Shown piece after piece: positions 50,718-58,898 of a stretch of DNA of 64,000 nt. The notes below the pieces were generated by a model. It was given only the letters and a program-made list of their open reading frames with translations. It made no database searches and was not told the origin of the DNA. Position 1 is the stretch's first letter. Each line of letters starts with the position of its first letter. The translations under genes were made by a program, and so were the position numbers. The stretch is from Xanthobacteraceae bacterium (GTDB lineage Bacteria > Pseudomonadota > Alphaproteobacteria > Rhizobiales > Xanthobacteraceae): positions 62,001-126,000 of the forward strand of contig SCUB01000007.1 of assembly GCA_004297465.1 (NCBI GenBank), written 5' to 3'.

Positions 50718-51910
50718 ATTTGGCGCGCAACCTCACGGATGGTCGCGGCGATGGCGCGCAAACCATCGCCGACCGGGTAATGATGGTTGCCGATGAAGAA
50801 ACCGGCGCGGTCGATCTCCTCCGCGACCGGCACCGGACCGGCCACCGAATGGTCGAGATGCGCCATCACCGGATTGGCAAGGAAATTGCCGGCGACGATC
50901 GGCCGGCATTCCACGCCCTTTCCCTGCAACAGCGCCACCAGCTCGGCGCGGCGGGAGGCCAGCGCGCCGGTGAGGATGAGCGCAAAGCCGAACCATGAAC
51001 TCTCGCCCAGCTCGCGCTGAATGCGCACGCCGGCGACATCGCCGAACTCACGCGTGAAGATCGCGGCGTTGGCGCGGCGCTGGCGCACCAGCTCCGGCAG
51101 CTTGCGCAACTGCGACTGGCCGAGCGCGCCTTCCATCTCCAGCGGCCGCAGATTGAAGCCGGGCAGCACGAAGCGGAACAGCCTGGTGAAATCGTCGACG
51201 TCCGCGCTGAGGTGGCTGTGCGGGGGCTGTTCGCGCATCCAGCCATGAGCGCGCAGGCTCAGCATGGTGTGGTAGAGCGTCTCGTCGTCGGTGACGACGA
51301 CGCCGCCCTCCATGGTGCAGATGTGATGCGAGAAGAACGTCGAGTAGGTGCCAAACAGTCCGAAGGTGCCGGCCTGACGCCCGGCGAAGCTCGCCCCCAT
51401 CGACTCGCAATTGTCCTCGAACAGCAGGAGCGAATGACGCGCCGCGATGTCGCGCAGGCGGGCGTAGTCGCAGGGATTGCCGAGCAGGTTGACCGCGAAG
51501 ATCGCCCGCGTGGCCGGCGTGATCGCGGCCTCGACGAGATCGGGATCGAGGTTGAGCGTGTCGCGCGCGACATCGACGAAGCGCAGCGCCAGCCGGCACT
51601 GGTGCACCGGAAAGAACGTCGTGCTCCACGACACCGCCGGCACGATGACCTCATCGCCCGGCTTCAACGCCAGATCGGGATGATAGAACGCCGCCGCGAC
51701 ACCCAGGAGATTGGCCGAGGAACCGGAGTTGACCATCACCGCGAAGCGGCTGCCGACGTGAGCGGCGAACTGCTGCTCGAACGCCTTCACCTCCGCGCCC
51801 ATGGTGAAGCGCCCGCTGGCGATCACGCGCTTGAGCGCGGCCTCCTCCGCCTCGTCCCAGCTATTGACGGCGAGCGGATAGGAAAGCGCCATGTCAGGCT
51901 CCGGCTTCAC
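50714..51910 (-). CDS. ColD-like PLP-dependent sugar 3-dehydratase (DegT/DnrJ fold, His in place of Lys)
   Basis: 398 residues with the DegT/DnrJ/EryC1 aminotransferase fold: NSGSSANLLGVAA (phosphate loop), FEDNCESMGAS (PLP-ring Asp) and a C-terminal small domain. At the position of the PLP-binding Lys it has His195 in FFSHHICTMEGG. That substitution is known from ColD (GDP-4-keto-6-deoxymannose 3-dehydratase) and from the E1 dehydrases; the Cys cluster of E1 is not seen and the length fits ColD. So C3 deoxygenation, not simple transamination, is likely. ATG 51910 overlaps the upstream gene by 4 bp. The neighbouring reductase and GT11 gene support a colitose-type pathway. Confidence 0.85.
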   Translation of the reverse strand: MKPEPDMALSYPLAVNSWDEAEEAALKRVIASGRFTMGAEVKAFEQQFAAHVGSRFAVMVNSGSSANLLGVAAAFYHPDLALKPGDEVIVPAVSWSTTFFPVHQCRLALRFVDVARDTLNLDPDLVEAAITPATRAIFAVNLLGNPCDYARLRDIAARHSLLLFEDNCESMGASFAGRQAGTFGLFGTYSTFFSHHICTMEGGVVVTDDETLYHTMLSLRAHGWMREQPPHSHLSADVDDFTRLFRFVLPGFNLRPLEMEGALGQSQLRKLPELVRQRRANAAIFTREFGDVAGVRIQRELGESSWFGFALILTGALASRRAELVALLQGKGVECRPIVAGNFLANPVMAHLDHSVAGPVPVAEEIDRAGFFIGNHHYPVGDGLRAIAATIREVARQI

Positions 51911-52830
51911 GATTTCGACCGCAACAGGCCCTGATAGGCCAGCCGCATGCCCTCGGCAAGCGGCGTGGCGGCGCGCCAGCCCAGCCGATGCGCCTGCGAC
52001 ACATCCATCAGCTTGCGCCGCATGCCGACCGGCGCGGCAAGGTCATGCGTGAAGTCCCCGCCATAGCCGACCACATCCGCCGCCACGCGGTAATAGTCGT
52101 TGACAGAGTGGTCGTCGCCGACGCCGACATTGATCAGCGGCGGCAATTCGCCGAGCCGGCCCGCCCAGCGCAGGATGAAGCGCGCCAGATCGTCGACATA
52201 CATGAACTCGCGCCGCGCCTCGCCGTCGCCCCAGATCGTCACCGCGCGTGCGCCGTCGCGCTTGGCCTCGTGGACCTTGCGCAGCGCCGCCGCCACCAGA
52301 TGGCCGCGCTCGAAATCGAAATGATCGTCGGGACCGTAGAGATTGCACGGCACCACCGTGCGGTAGGCGAGGCCATACTGGCGCGACACCGCCTCGCAAT
52401 GCCGCGCGCCGGCGATCTTGGCCAGCGCGTAGCCCTCGTTGGTCGGCTCAAGCGGCGCGGTGAGAAGGTCGGTTTCAGCCAGATCCTTGCCGAGATCCTT
52501 GGGATACATGCAGGAGCTGCCGAGAAACAGCAGGCTTCCGATGCCGGCCTCGCGCGCCGCCTCGATGACAAGCGTGTTCATCAGGATGTTTTCGGCGAGG
52601 AACGCGGTTGGCCGCTCGATATTGGCGCGGATGCCGCCGACGGTGGCGGCGGCGTGGATCACCGCGTCGTAGCGCTCGGTGGCGAAATGGCGCCGCACGG
52701 CGCGCTGGTCGGTGAGGTCGAGCGCCGCGCGGCCAGGTGCATCGAGTTGCAGCGGCGGACGCTCCTCGGCCAGAACGCGCTTCAACGCGCGCCCGAGCAG
52801 GCCGTTTCCTCCGGTCAGCAGTATGCGCAT
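51907..52830 (-). CDS. GDP-L-fucose/GDP-L-colitose synthase-like epimerase-reductase
   Basis: A 307-residue short-chain/NDP-sugar reductase. ILLTGGNGLLGRAL is the NADP site; AATVGGIRANIERP and SSCMYPKDL are specific to the Fcl/ColC family, and the catalytic YxxxK appears as YALAK in NEGYALAKIAG. It should epimerise C5 and reduce C4 of a 4-keto-6-deoxy (or 3,6-dideoxy) GDP-hexose. Beside a ColD-like enzyme the ColC function is more likely than Fcl, but GMD for making the precursor is not in the window. 4-bp overlap with the ColD-like gene. Confidence 0.88.
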   Translation of the reverse strand: MRILLTGGNGLLGRALKRVLAEERPPLQLDAPGRAALDLTDQRAVRRHFATERYDAVIHAAATVGGIRANIERPTAFLAENILMNTLVIEAAREAGIGSLLFLGSSCMYPKDLGKDLAETDLLTAPLEPTNEGYALAKIAGARHCEAVSRQYGLAYRTVVPCNLYGPDDHFDFERGHLVAAALRKVHEAKRDGARAVTIWGDGEARREFMYVDDLARFILRWAGRLGELPPLINVGVGDDHSVNDYYRVAADVVGYGGDFTHDLAAPVGMRRKLMDVSQAHRLGWRAATPLAEGMRLAYQGLLRSKS

Positions 52831-52915
52831 GGCTATCGGACGATCTCTTTCTTCTCACGGACGCCAGATAGGCAAATTCCCGCACCCGTTGCAAGCACGC
52901 GAAACGGCGGCTGGC

Positions 52916-53776
52916 CTACATCCTGATCCAACGCTCCGGCAGGATGTCGGTGGCATCGCGCGCCGGATCGGCAAACCACCGCGCCGGAGCCACGACCATC
53001 GCGTCGGGGCGCGGATCGAGCCAGGCGCCCCACCAGCTGAAGCTGCTGTTGGCGATGACGTGATGGCGGCAGGCCGCCATCAGCCGCAGATCCTCGTAGG
53101 CGTGGGCGGCATCGTTGCCGGCGACCTGAACCATCGGCACCGGCAGCCGCAGATGATCGGCCACCCAGTCGTGATCGTCCGAGAACACGAACGCGGTGAG
53201 ATCGCACCCGGCGCGCCGCATCAGGAGTTCGACGGCGCGGACATAATAATCGGGCGGACAGGTGCCGTGCACGGCCAGCGCCTGCGGATTGGAGACATAA
53301 TCGCCGCGCCGGATATGCAGCGACACCGAGGTCTCGCCCGCGATCCTGTCCAGGAACGCGGCGTTGGCCGGCGACGGCGCTTGCCGGAACGCGAAATCCC
53401 GCCGGATCTCGGCGGCGCGATCGGCGAAATAGCGCTCGCACTGCCAGTAGCCGTCGAGATAGACCGCGCCGCCGAGCGCGCAGATTTGGGGATCGAAACG
53501 CAGGCCACGTTCGCGGACATGGCGCGGCGAGCGCCGGCCGCGCAGCAGGCGGCCTAATCGGGCGCCGAAACCGGCGGCAGGCAGATGCTCGGGCGCGGCG
53601 TCGCGCGCGTCGAGCGTAAACACGTCGAGCGCATAGGCATGCACCGCGTAGCTCGCGAAGTCGCGGCGATCGATGTACACCGCGCCGCCGGTGCGCAAGC
53701 CAAGCGCCCGGGCCGCGGCATACTGGAACATCTGGTTGCCGAGGCCACCGATCAAGCGCGTGACGATCATCTTCAA
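52916..53776 (-). CDS. GT11-family glycosyltransferase (alpha-1,2-fucosyltransferase-like)
   Basis: A 286-residue enzyme with LIGGLGNQMFQYAAARAL at the N-terminus, SLHIRRGDYV (GDP-sugar-binding HxRRxD) and NSSFSWWGAWL at the C-terminal part, the three GT11 motifs. GT11 transferases move L-fucose and in some O-antigen clusters L-colitose, so the product of the two genes downstream on the same strand is the natural donor. It is first in the minus-strand run (85-bp gap to the reductase gene). Probably acts on surface polysaccharide or LPS at the cytoplasmic face. Confidence 0.9.
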   Translation of the reverse strand: MKMIVTRLIGGLGNQMFQYAAARALGLRTGGAVYIDRRDFASYAVHAYALDVFTLDARDAAPEHLPAAGFGARLGRLLRGRRSPRHVRERGLRFDPQICALGGAVYLDGYWQCERYFADRAAEIRRDFAFRQAPSPANAAFLDRIAGETSVSLHIRRGDYVSNPQALAVHGTCPPDYYVRAVELLMRRAGCDLTAFVFSDDHDWVADHLRLPVPMVQVAGNDAAHAYEDLRLMAACRHHVIANSSFSWWGAWLDPRPDAMVVAPARWFADPARDATDILPERWIRM

Positions 53777-54097
53777 GAGATGCCTATCGGAAATATTGGA
53801 ACGAGCGGCTGGCCATAGGCTCAGGCGGAGCCTATGTGCCTCGCGCCCGGGCGGCCAATCAAGGCCGGATTTAGCGGGTTGACCGGATTTACGAAATCCT
53901 ACATTGGAACCCCTCCAGGTTGCAGATATTGCGCGATCAAGTTTCTGTCTTGTAAATGCTATGCAATCTTGTCCGGATCGATGGGGACACGCTCCATTTC
54001 CTCAACGGCCTGTCGCATGACCGTGGGAAGACCCGGCATATGGACATCAGGCTCGCGATGCCGGCTCAGGTCCCGACCATAGAGAGAGACAAGGCTC
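53777..54097. other. Gene-free divergent region upstream of exbB, with a palindrome
   Basis: No gene is recognisable between the GT11 gene and exbB. GGATTT-ACG-AAATCC (53885-53899) is a perfect palindrome with the 6-3-6 layout of a small dimeric repressor site, 200 bp before exbB. The neighbouring TonB genes make an iron-responsive operator conceivable, but the sequence does not match the Irr box seen upstream of the receptor gene. Confidence 0.5.
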
Positions 54098-55039
54098 ATG
54101 CGTGATGTGACGACATCCCCCGCACGACGGCCCGGAAGCCCGGTTGCGCGCGTCCTGATGGCGGCCCTGTTGACGCTCGCATGCACCGCAAATCCGGTGC
54201 GCGCCCAGCAGCCCGCCGCGCCCACGCCGATAGCCTCCAGCATTGCCGCACCGGATCTGCCGGCGCAGGCTGTTGCTCCGGCGGCGATGCCGGCCACTGC
54301 CGCCGTCGCCGCGCTGCCGCGCGATCTGTCGCCCTGGACCATGTTCAAGCAGGCCGACATCATCGTGAAGATGGTGATGATCGGGCTGGCGTTCGCCTCG
54401 CTCGTCACCTGGACGGTGTGGCTCGGCAAGGGCCTTGAGCTTGCCGGCGCCAAGCGAAGGGCACGCAGCGCGATCCGCAAGCTCGAACGCGCCGGCACCC
54501 TGATTGAGGCCACCCAGGCCATCGAGGCGAACTGGACGCGGGTGGGCCCCGTCGCCGACCTCGTCCGCCTCGCCCAGCGCGAACTGCAACGCTCCTCCGG
54601 TCTTTCGCCCGACGGCATCAAGGAACGCCTGGCCATCGCGATGTCGCGGATCGAAGCGCGCGCCGGACGCGCCATGACGCGCGGCACCGGCCTGCTCGCC
54701 ACGATCGGCGCCACCGCGCCATTCGTCGGCCTGTTCGGCACGGTGTGGGGCATCATGAATTCCTTCATCGGCATCTCGCAATCGAAGACCACCAACCTCG
54801 CCGTGGTCGCGCCCGGCATCGCCGAGGCCCTGCTGGCGACCGCCATCGGCCTCGTCGCCGCCATCCCGGCGGTCATCATTTACAATGTGTTCGCGCGCGC
54901 CATCACCGGCTACCGCGCGCTGCTCTCCGACGCCTCCGGCGAGATCCTGCAGCATCTGTCGCGCGATCTCGAACGCGGCGTGGCGGTTGAGCGGCCGCTG
55001 CCTCGCGTCGTGACCCCGGCGTTGCGGCCTGCGGAGTAA
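54098..55039 (+). CDS. exbB: TonB-system energiser ExbB
   Basis: 313 residues. An N-terminal signal-like segment and a Pro/Ala-rich stretch (~60 residues) precede the MotA/TolQ/ExbB core; such an extension is common in alphaproteobacterial ExbB. Three membrane spans are visible: MFKQADIIVKMVMIGLAFAS, the conserved GLLATIGATAPFVGLFGTVWGIM, and APGIAEALLATAIGLVAAIPAV. It forms the proton-driven motor with ExbD and TonB in the inner membrane. ATG at 54098; exbD follows after 3 bp. Confidence 0.95.
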   Translation: MRDVTTSPARRPGSPVARVLMAALLTLACTANPVRAQQPAAPTPIASSIAAPDLPAQAVAPAAMPATAAVAALPRDLSPWTMFKQADIIVKMVMIGLAFASLVTWTVWLGKGLELAGAKRRARSAIRKLERAGTLIEATQAIEANWTRVGPVADLVRLAQRELQRSSGLSPDGIKERLAIAMSRIEARAGRAMTRGTGLLATIGATAPFVGLFGTVWGIMNSFIGISQSKTTNLAVVAPGIAEALLATAIGLVAAIPAVIIYNVFARAITGYRALLSDASGEILQHLSRDLERGVAVERPLPRVVTPALRPAE

Positions 55040-55042
55040 CGC

Positions 55043-55498
55043 ATGGCCGTCACGCTCAAGGATCCCCACGATGGCGACCTGACCGAAGTCTCGGACATCA
55101 ACGTCACGCCGTTCATCGACGTGATGCTGGTGCTGTTGATCATCTTCATGGTGGCGGCGCCGCTCTCGACGGTCGACATCGCGGTGGATCTCCCGGTCTC
55201 CAACGCGCAGCCGCAGCCGCGGCCCGACAAGCCGGTGTTCCTTACCGTCAAGCCGGACCTGACGCTCGCGCTCGGCAATGACGGCATCCCGCGCGAGGCG
55301 CTGCAGGCAACGCTCGACCGCCAGACCAACTCCGACCGCGAGCAGCGCATCTTCCTGCGCGCCGACGGCGTGGTGGCCTATCGCGACCTGATGAATGTGA
55401 TGAACCTGCTGCGGCAGGCCGGCTATCTCAAGATCGCGCTGGTCGGGCTCGAGGACACCGGGCAGGCCGTGCCTGCGGCAGGCGCGGCGCGGCCGTGA
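55043..55498 (+). CDS. exbD: TonB-system protein ExbD
   Basis: 151 residues with the single N-terminal membrane anchor TPFIDVMLVLLIIFMVAAP containing the proton-conducting Asp in INVTPFIDVML, then a periplasmic domain ending in a helical LMNVMNLLRQAGYLKIALVG. It overlaps tonB by 4 bp (GTGA). Confidence 0.96.
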   Translation: MAVTLKDPHDGDLTEVSDINVTPFIDVMLVLLIIFMVAAPLSTVDIAVDLPVSNAQPQPRPDKPVFLTVKPDLTLALGNDGIPREALQATLDRQTNSDREQRIFLRADGVVAYRDLMNVMNLLRQAGYLKIALVGLEDTGQAVPAAGAARP

Positions 55499-56295
55499 TC
55501 GACTGGCGCGATCCCGACGGCCGTTCCGAGCGTGCGGTTACGTCGCGGACGCTGCTGCGCTGGAGCGCGGCGGCGCTGGCCGTGCTGGCCTCGCATGGCG
55601 CGGCGGTCTGGATCGCGCTGAACTGGAGACCCTCAACCGCTGGCGAAGCACCGGCCGCCGTCATGATCGATCTGGCGCCGCTCGCGGTTGCGCCCGACGC
55701 GCCCCGCCAGGATCTCGCGCCCGGACCGCAGATGACCGAGTCGCAACCCGAACCGGCGCCCGATACTCCCGACAAGCCGGTCGAGAAGCGCAACGACGAG
55801 CCCGACCCTGTCGTGAAGGACAATGCCGCGGTCACGCTGCCGCCGCCGCGGCAGGAAGAGGCCAGGAAGCCGAAGCCGCAAGAGGCCGAACGCAAGAAGC
55901 CGCTTAAGCCGAAGCGGCCGAAGGCGCCGCAGACGACGGCGCCGCCGGCCTCGCAGGCGCAACGGGCCGATCGGGCCGCGGCTCCGTTCGCCAGCGCCTC
56001 CGAGACGCCATCGGCGGCGGCGGCGGCATCGTGGCGCGGCGCGCTGATGGCGCACCTCAACCGCTACAAGCGGTTCCCCGGCGCCGCCGCCAGCACCGGC
56101 GTGGTCCAGGTTGCGTTCACGATTGATCGCTCCGGCACCGTGCTGTCATCGCGCCTGATGCATTCATCCGGCGATGCGGCGCTTGATGCCGAAGCGGTTG
56201 CGCTGCCGCGCCGCGCCAGCCCGGTGCCTGCCCCGCCCGCACAGCTCGGCGGAGCTTCGCTTACGCTTACGGTGCCGATCCGGTTCACGCGCTGA
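55495..56295 (+). CDS. tonB: TonB energy transducer
   Basis: 266 residues from a GTG start overlapping exbD. N-terminal anchor LLRWSAAALAVLASHGAAVWIAL; a central Pro/Lys/Glu-rich linker (QEEARKPKPQEAERKKPLKP) that spans the periplasm; and a C-terminal TonB domain RYKRFPGAAASTGVVQVAF with VLSSRLMHSSGDAALDAEAV. It couples the ExbBD motor to outer-membrane receptors, most obviously the one encoded next. Confidence 0.94.
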   Translation: MIDWRDPDGRSERAVTSRTLLRWSAAALAVLASHGAAVWIALNWRPSTAGEAPAAVMIDLAPLAVAPDAPRQDLAPGPQMTESQPEPAPDTPDKPVEKRNDEPDPVVKDNAAVTLPPPRQEEARKPKPQEAERKKPLKPKRPKAPQTTAPPASQAQRADRAAAPFASASETPSAAAAASWRGALMAHLNRYKRFPGAAASTGVVQVAFTIDRSGTVLSSRLMHSSGDAALDAEAVALPRRASPVPAPPAQLGGASLTLTVPIRFTR

Positions 56296-56363
56296 AGGCA
56301 GGCGAGCCGCCCCCTCATCATCATCGCGCCTGCCCGCTGGGGCGTAGTCTTCCACAGAAGCCG

Positions 56364-56390
56364 CTATTGACAATCACTCTCGGTCAATAG
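56364..56390. promoter_or_regulatory. Perfect inverted repeat upstream of the receptor gene
   Basis: CTATTGAC (56364-56371) and GTCAATAG (56383-56390) are perfect 8-bp arms separated by 11 nt, 96 bp before the receptor start and 69 bp after tonB. No T-run follows, so an operator is more likely than a terminator. Confidence 0.55.
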
Positions 56391-56423
56391 ATGTTGCCTC
56401 AAAAGATGTATTTAAAATGCTTC

Positions 56424-56440
56424 TTTGGAATTTTTCTAAA
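56424..56440. promoter_or_regulatory. Irr-box-like (iron control element) palindrome
   Basis: TTTGGAA-TTT-TTCTAAA matches the 7-3-7 palindrome reported for Irr binding sites in Rhizobiales, TTTAGAA-N3-TTCTAAA (as I recall it), with one base off in the left arm. It lies 46 bp before the receptor ATG in an AT-rich stretch, the usual place for iron-dependent control of uptake genes. Direct binding is inference. Confidence 0.6.
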
Positions 56441-56485
56441 TAAAATGAAGGTCTAAGGGCCTTCCGGGGCAACGGGGTGTTGGCA

Positions 56486-58828
56486 ATGGGTGCAAGGCGT
56501 AACGGCGGCACGGCCGCCATGACCACGGGTGGCAACGCGCGGATCAGGACCGCGCTGATGGGGTGCACGGCGACGGCGCTGTTCATGTCCACGACCAGCC
56601 AGATCTGCTTCGCGCAGTCGGCCTCGCCCGGATCGACGATCGCGCTCGATCCGATCGTCGTGGAACGGCCCGCGCAGGCCGCATCCCGCCAGGCGCCCGC
56701 CTCCACGCAGCCCGCGCAGCAGCCCGCCGCACCGCCTCAGGATCAGGCATCGGCCCTGCAGCGCCGGTTCGATGCGCTGCCCGGCGGTGTCGCGCTGGTG
56801 CCGCAGGATCAATTCGCCACCACCGGCAACCTCACCGTGTCCAAGGCGCTGAGCAGCGTTCCCGGCGTTGTGGTGCAGGACTTCTTCGGCGGCAACGACC
56901 AGCCGCGCATCCAGATCCGCGGCTCCGGCCTGCAGCAGAACCCGGTCGAGCGCGGCATCCTGATGCTGCAGAACGGCCTGCCGCTCAACCGCGCCGACGG
57001 CTCCTACATCGTCGGCTTCGCCAATCCGCGTCAGGCGGAACTGATCGAGATCTATCGCGGCTACATGGCCAACCGGCTCGGCGCCACCGTGCTCGGCGGC
57101 GCCATCAATTTCATCTCGCCCACCGGATCGAGCCAGCCGGGCACCCAACTCGTCGCCAGCGGCGGCGGCTTCGGCCAGGCCAATCTCACCGGCCAGGTCG
57201 GCTTCAACAAGGACAGCTTCGACGGGCTGGTGCAGTTCGACCTCAGCCGCCGCGACGGCTTCCGCGTCTACAACCGCTCCGACCGCGAGAGCGTCAACGT
57301 CAATGTCGGCATCAGGCATTCGGACAATGTCAGCACGCGCCTCTTCATCGGCTATACCGATCTCGGCTTCGAAGTCGCGGGGCCCTTGACCAAGAGCGCC
57401 CTCTACGCCGATCCGACGCAGGTTCATACCGGCCCCACCGTGATCGGCGGCGTCGCCATCAATCCCGGCCCCAACGTGGTGCGCGACCGACCGCGACGCG
57501 ACGCCACCCAGTTCGCCGCCGGATCGCGCACGACCGCCACCTTCGACGCGCACATTCTCGATTTCGCGTTCGGCTACACCTACACCGACGACACTTTCCG
57601 CTTCCCGATCTCGTCGGGCATCCGCACCACCAGGGGCGGCGACCTGACCGGCCTCGTGCGCTACGCCTACAAGCCGGACCAGGCCAGCCTGCTGCCGCTG
57701 TTCGAGACCACGGCGCAGTACACCGTCGGTTCCGCCGGCCGCGAATACTTCATCAACCAGGCGGGCCAGACCGGCGCCAAGTTCGGCGAGAACCAGCTCG
57801 ACGCCACCACGCTGTCGCTCTATTCCGGCTTCAACGTTCCGGTATGGGACCGGATCACGCTGTCGCCGGCGATCTCCTATGCCCACGCGACGCGCGACAA
57901 CGACGACACCTACAAGCTGCCGACGCGGCCGACCATCGCCTACAACCCGATGAACCCCACGGTGCTGCTGCCGAACGGCGCGGTGCCGACCAGGAGCACC
58001 AGCTACGCGCGCAGCTATGACGGCTGGAGCCCAAGCCTGGCGCTGACCGCGCGGCCCAACGCGGTCCAGACCTTCTTCGCGGCGCTCAGCCACAGCTTCG
58101 AGCCGCCGACCCATGACGACCTCATCGCCACCATCAACGGCACGCCCAACAGCAGCCCGGGCCGCCCGGCTCCCGGCAATCCGGGACTGGCCGCCGACGC
58201 GTTCACCACCCCGGACCTCAAGGCGCAGACCGCGACCACGGTCGAGGCCGGCTGGCGCGGCCGCAACGGCGGACACTCATGGGATGCCGTCGTCTACTAT
58301 TCATGGGTCAGCAACGAGCTGCTGAGCCTGCGCGACGCGACGGGGGCGCCGCTCGGCGCCATCAACGCCGACCAGACCCGGCATTTCGGCATCGAACTCG
58401 GGCTTGGCGCGCGCCTCACCGATCAGGTCACCGCCCGGCTCGCCTATACCTACCAGGACTTCCGCTTCTTCAACGATCCGCTGCGTGGCAACAACCGGCT
58501 GGCCGGCGCGCCGCGCCATCTGGTCTCGGCCATGCTGCAATACCAGGCCACCGAGAATTGGCGGCTGCAGGGCGCCACGCGCTGGAACCCGGAACAGACC
58601 CCGGTCGACAACATGAACACGCTGTTCGCCGACCCCTATGTCGTGGTCGACCTGCGCACCGAATACAAGATCAACAAGACCTTCTCGGTGTTTGCCGAGA
58701 TCACCAACCTGCTTGACGCCACCTATGCGTCCTCGACCCTCGTCATCGACCAGGCAAGGCCCGATCAGGCTGCTTTCCTGCCCGGCGACGGGCGCGGCTA
58801 CTATGCAGGTGTCAAGGCGACATTCTGA
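56486..58828 (+). CDS. TonB-dependent outer-membrane receptor
   Basis: About 780 residues. Signal peptide region TALMGCTATALFMSTTSQICFA, then a TonB-box-like start (IALDPIVVERP), a plug domain (DQFATTGNLTVSKALSSVPGVVVQDF, IQIRGSGLQQNP) and a long 22-strand barrel ending ...GRGYYAGVKATF with terminal Phe. FecA-like plug features are present, but no ligand-specific motif. GTG at 56477 is an alternative start; I use the ATG 56486 with GGGGT upstream. It is preceded by an Irr-like box and followed by an ABC importer operon, so it is likely a high-affinity, iron-regulated uptake receptor. Confidence 0.93.
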   Translation: MGARRNGGTAAMTTGGNARIRTALMGCTATALFMSTTSQICFAQSASPGSTIALDPIVVERPAQAASRQAPASTQPAQQPAAPPQDQASALQRRFDALPGGVALVPQDQFATTGNLTVSKALSSVPGVVVQDFFGGNDQPRIQIRGSGLQQNPVERGILMLQNGLPLNRADGSYIVGFANPRQAELIEIYRGYMANRLGATVLGGAINFISPTGSSQPGTQLVASGGGFGQANLTGQVGFNKDSFDGLVQFDLSRRDGFRVYNRSDRESVNVNVGIRHSDNVSTRLFIGYTDLGFEVAGPLTKSALYADPTQVHTGPTVIGGVAINPGPNVVRDRPRRDATQFAAGSRTTATFDAHILDFAFGYTYTDDTFRFPISSGIRTTRGGDLTGLVRYAYKPDQASLLPLFETTAQYTVGSAGREYFINQAGQTGAKFGENQLDATTLSLYSGFNVPVWDRITLSPAISYAHATRDNDDTYKLPTRPTIAYNPMNPTVLLPNGAVPTRSTSYARSYDGWSPSLALTARPNAVQTFFAALSHSFEPPTHDDLIATINGTPNSSPGRPAPGNPGLAADAFTTPDLKAQTATTVEAGWRGRNGGHSWDAVVYYSWVSNELLSLRDATGAPLGAINADQTRHFGIELGLGARLTDQVTARLAYTYQDFRFFNDPLRGNNRLAGAPRHLVSAMLQYQATENWRLQGATRWNPEQTPVDNMNTLFADPYVVVDLRTEYKINKTFSVFAEITNLLDATYASSTLVIDQARPDQAAFLPGDGRGYYAGVKATF

Positions 58829-58898
58829 GAAACGGGCTAATAAGGGCGGACCAGGGGTCCGCAATCACGTCCCCATGTTCAGGAAGCAGGAGGTTGCC

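Noticed and set aside
50714-51910. Ordinary sugar aminotransferase, or E1-type CDP-sugar dehydrase
   Set aside because: The PLP-lysine position is His, which argues against a transaminase; the extra Cys cluster of E1 dehydrases is not seen and the neighbours fit a GDP-sugar pathway.
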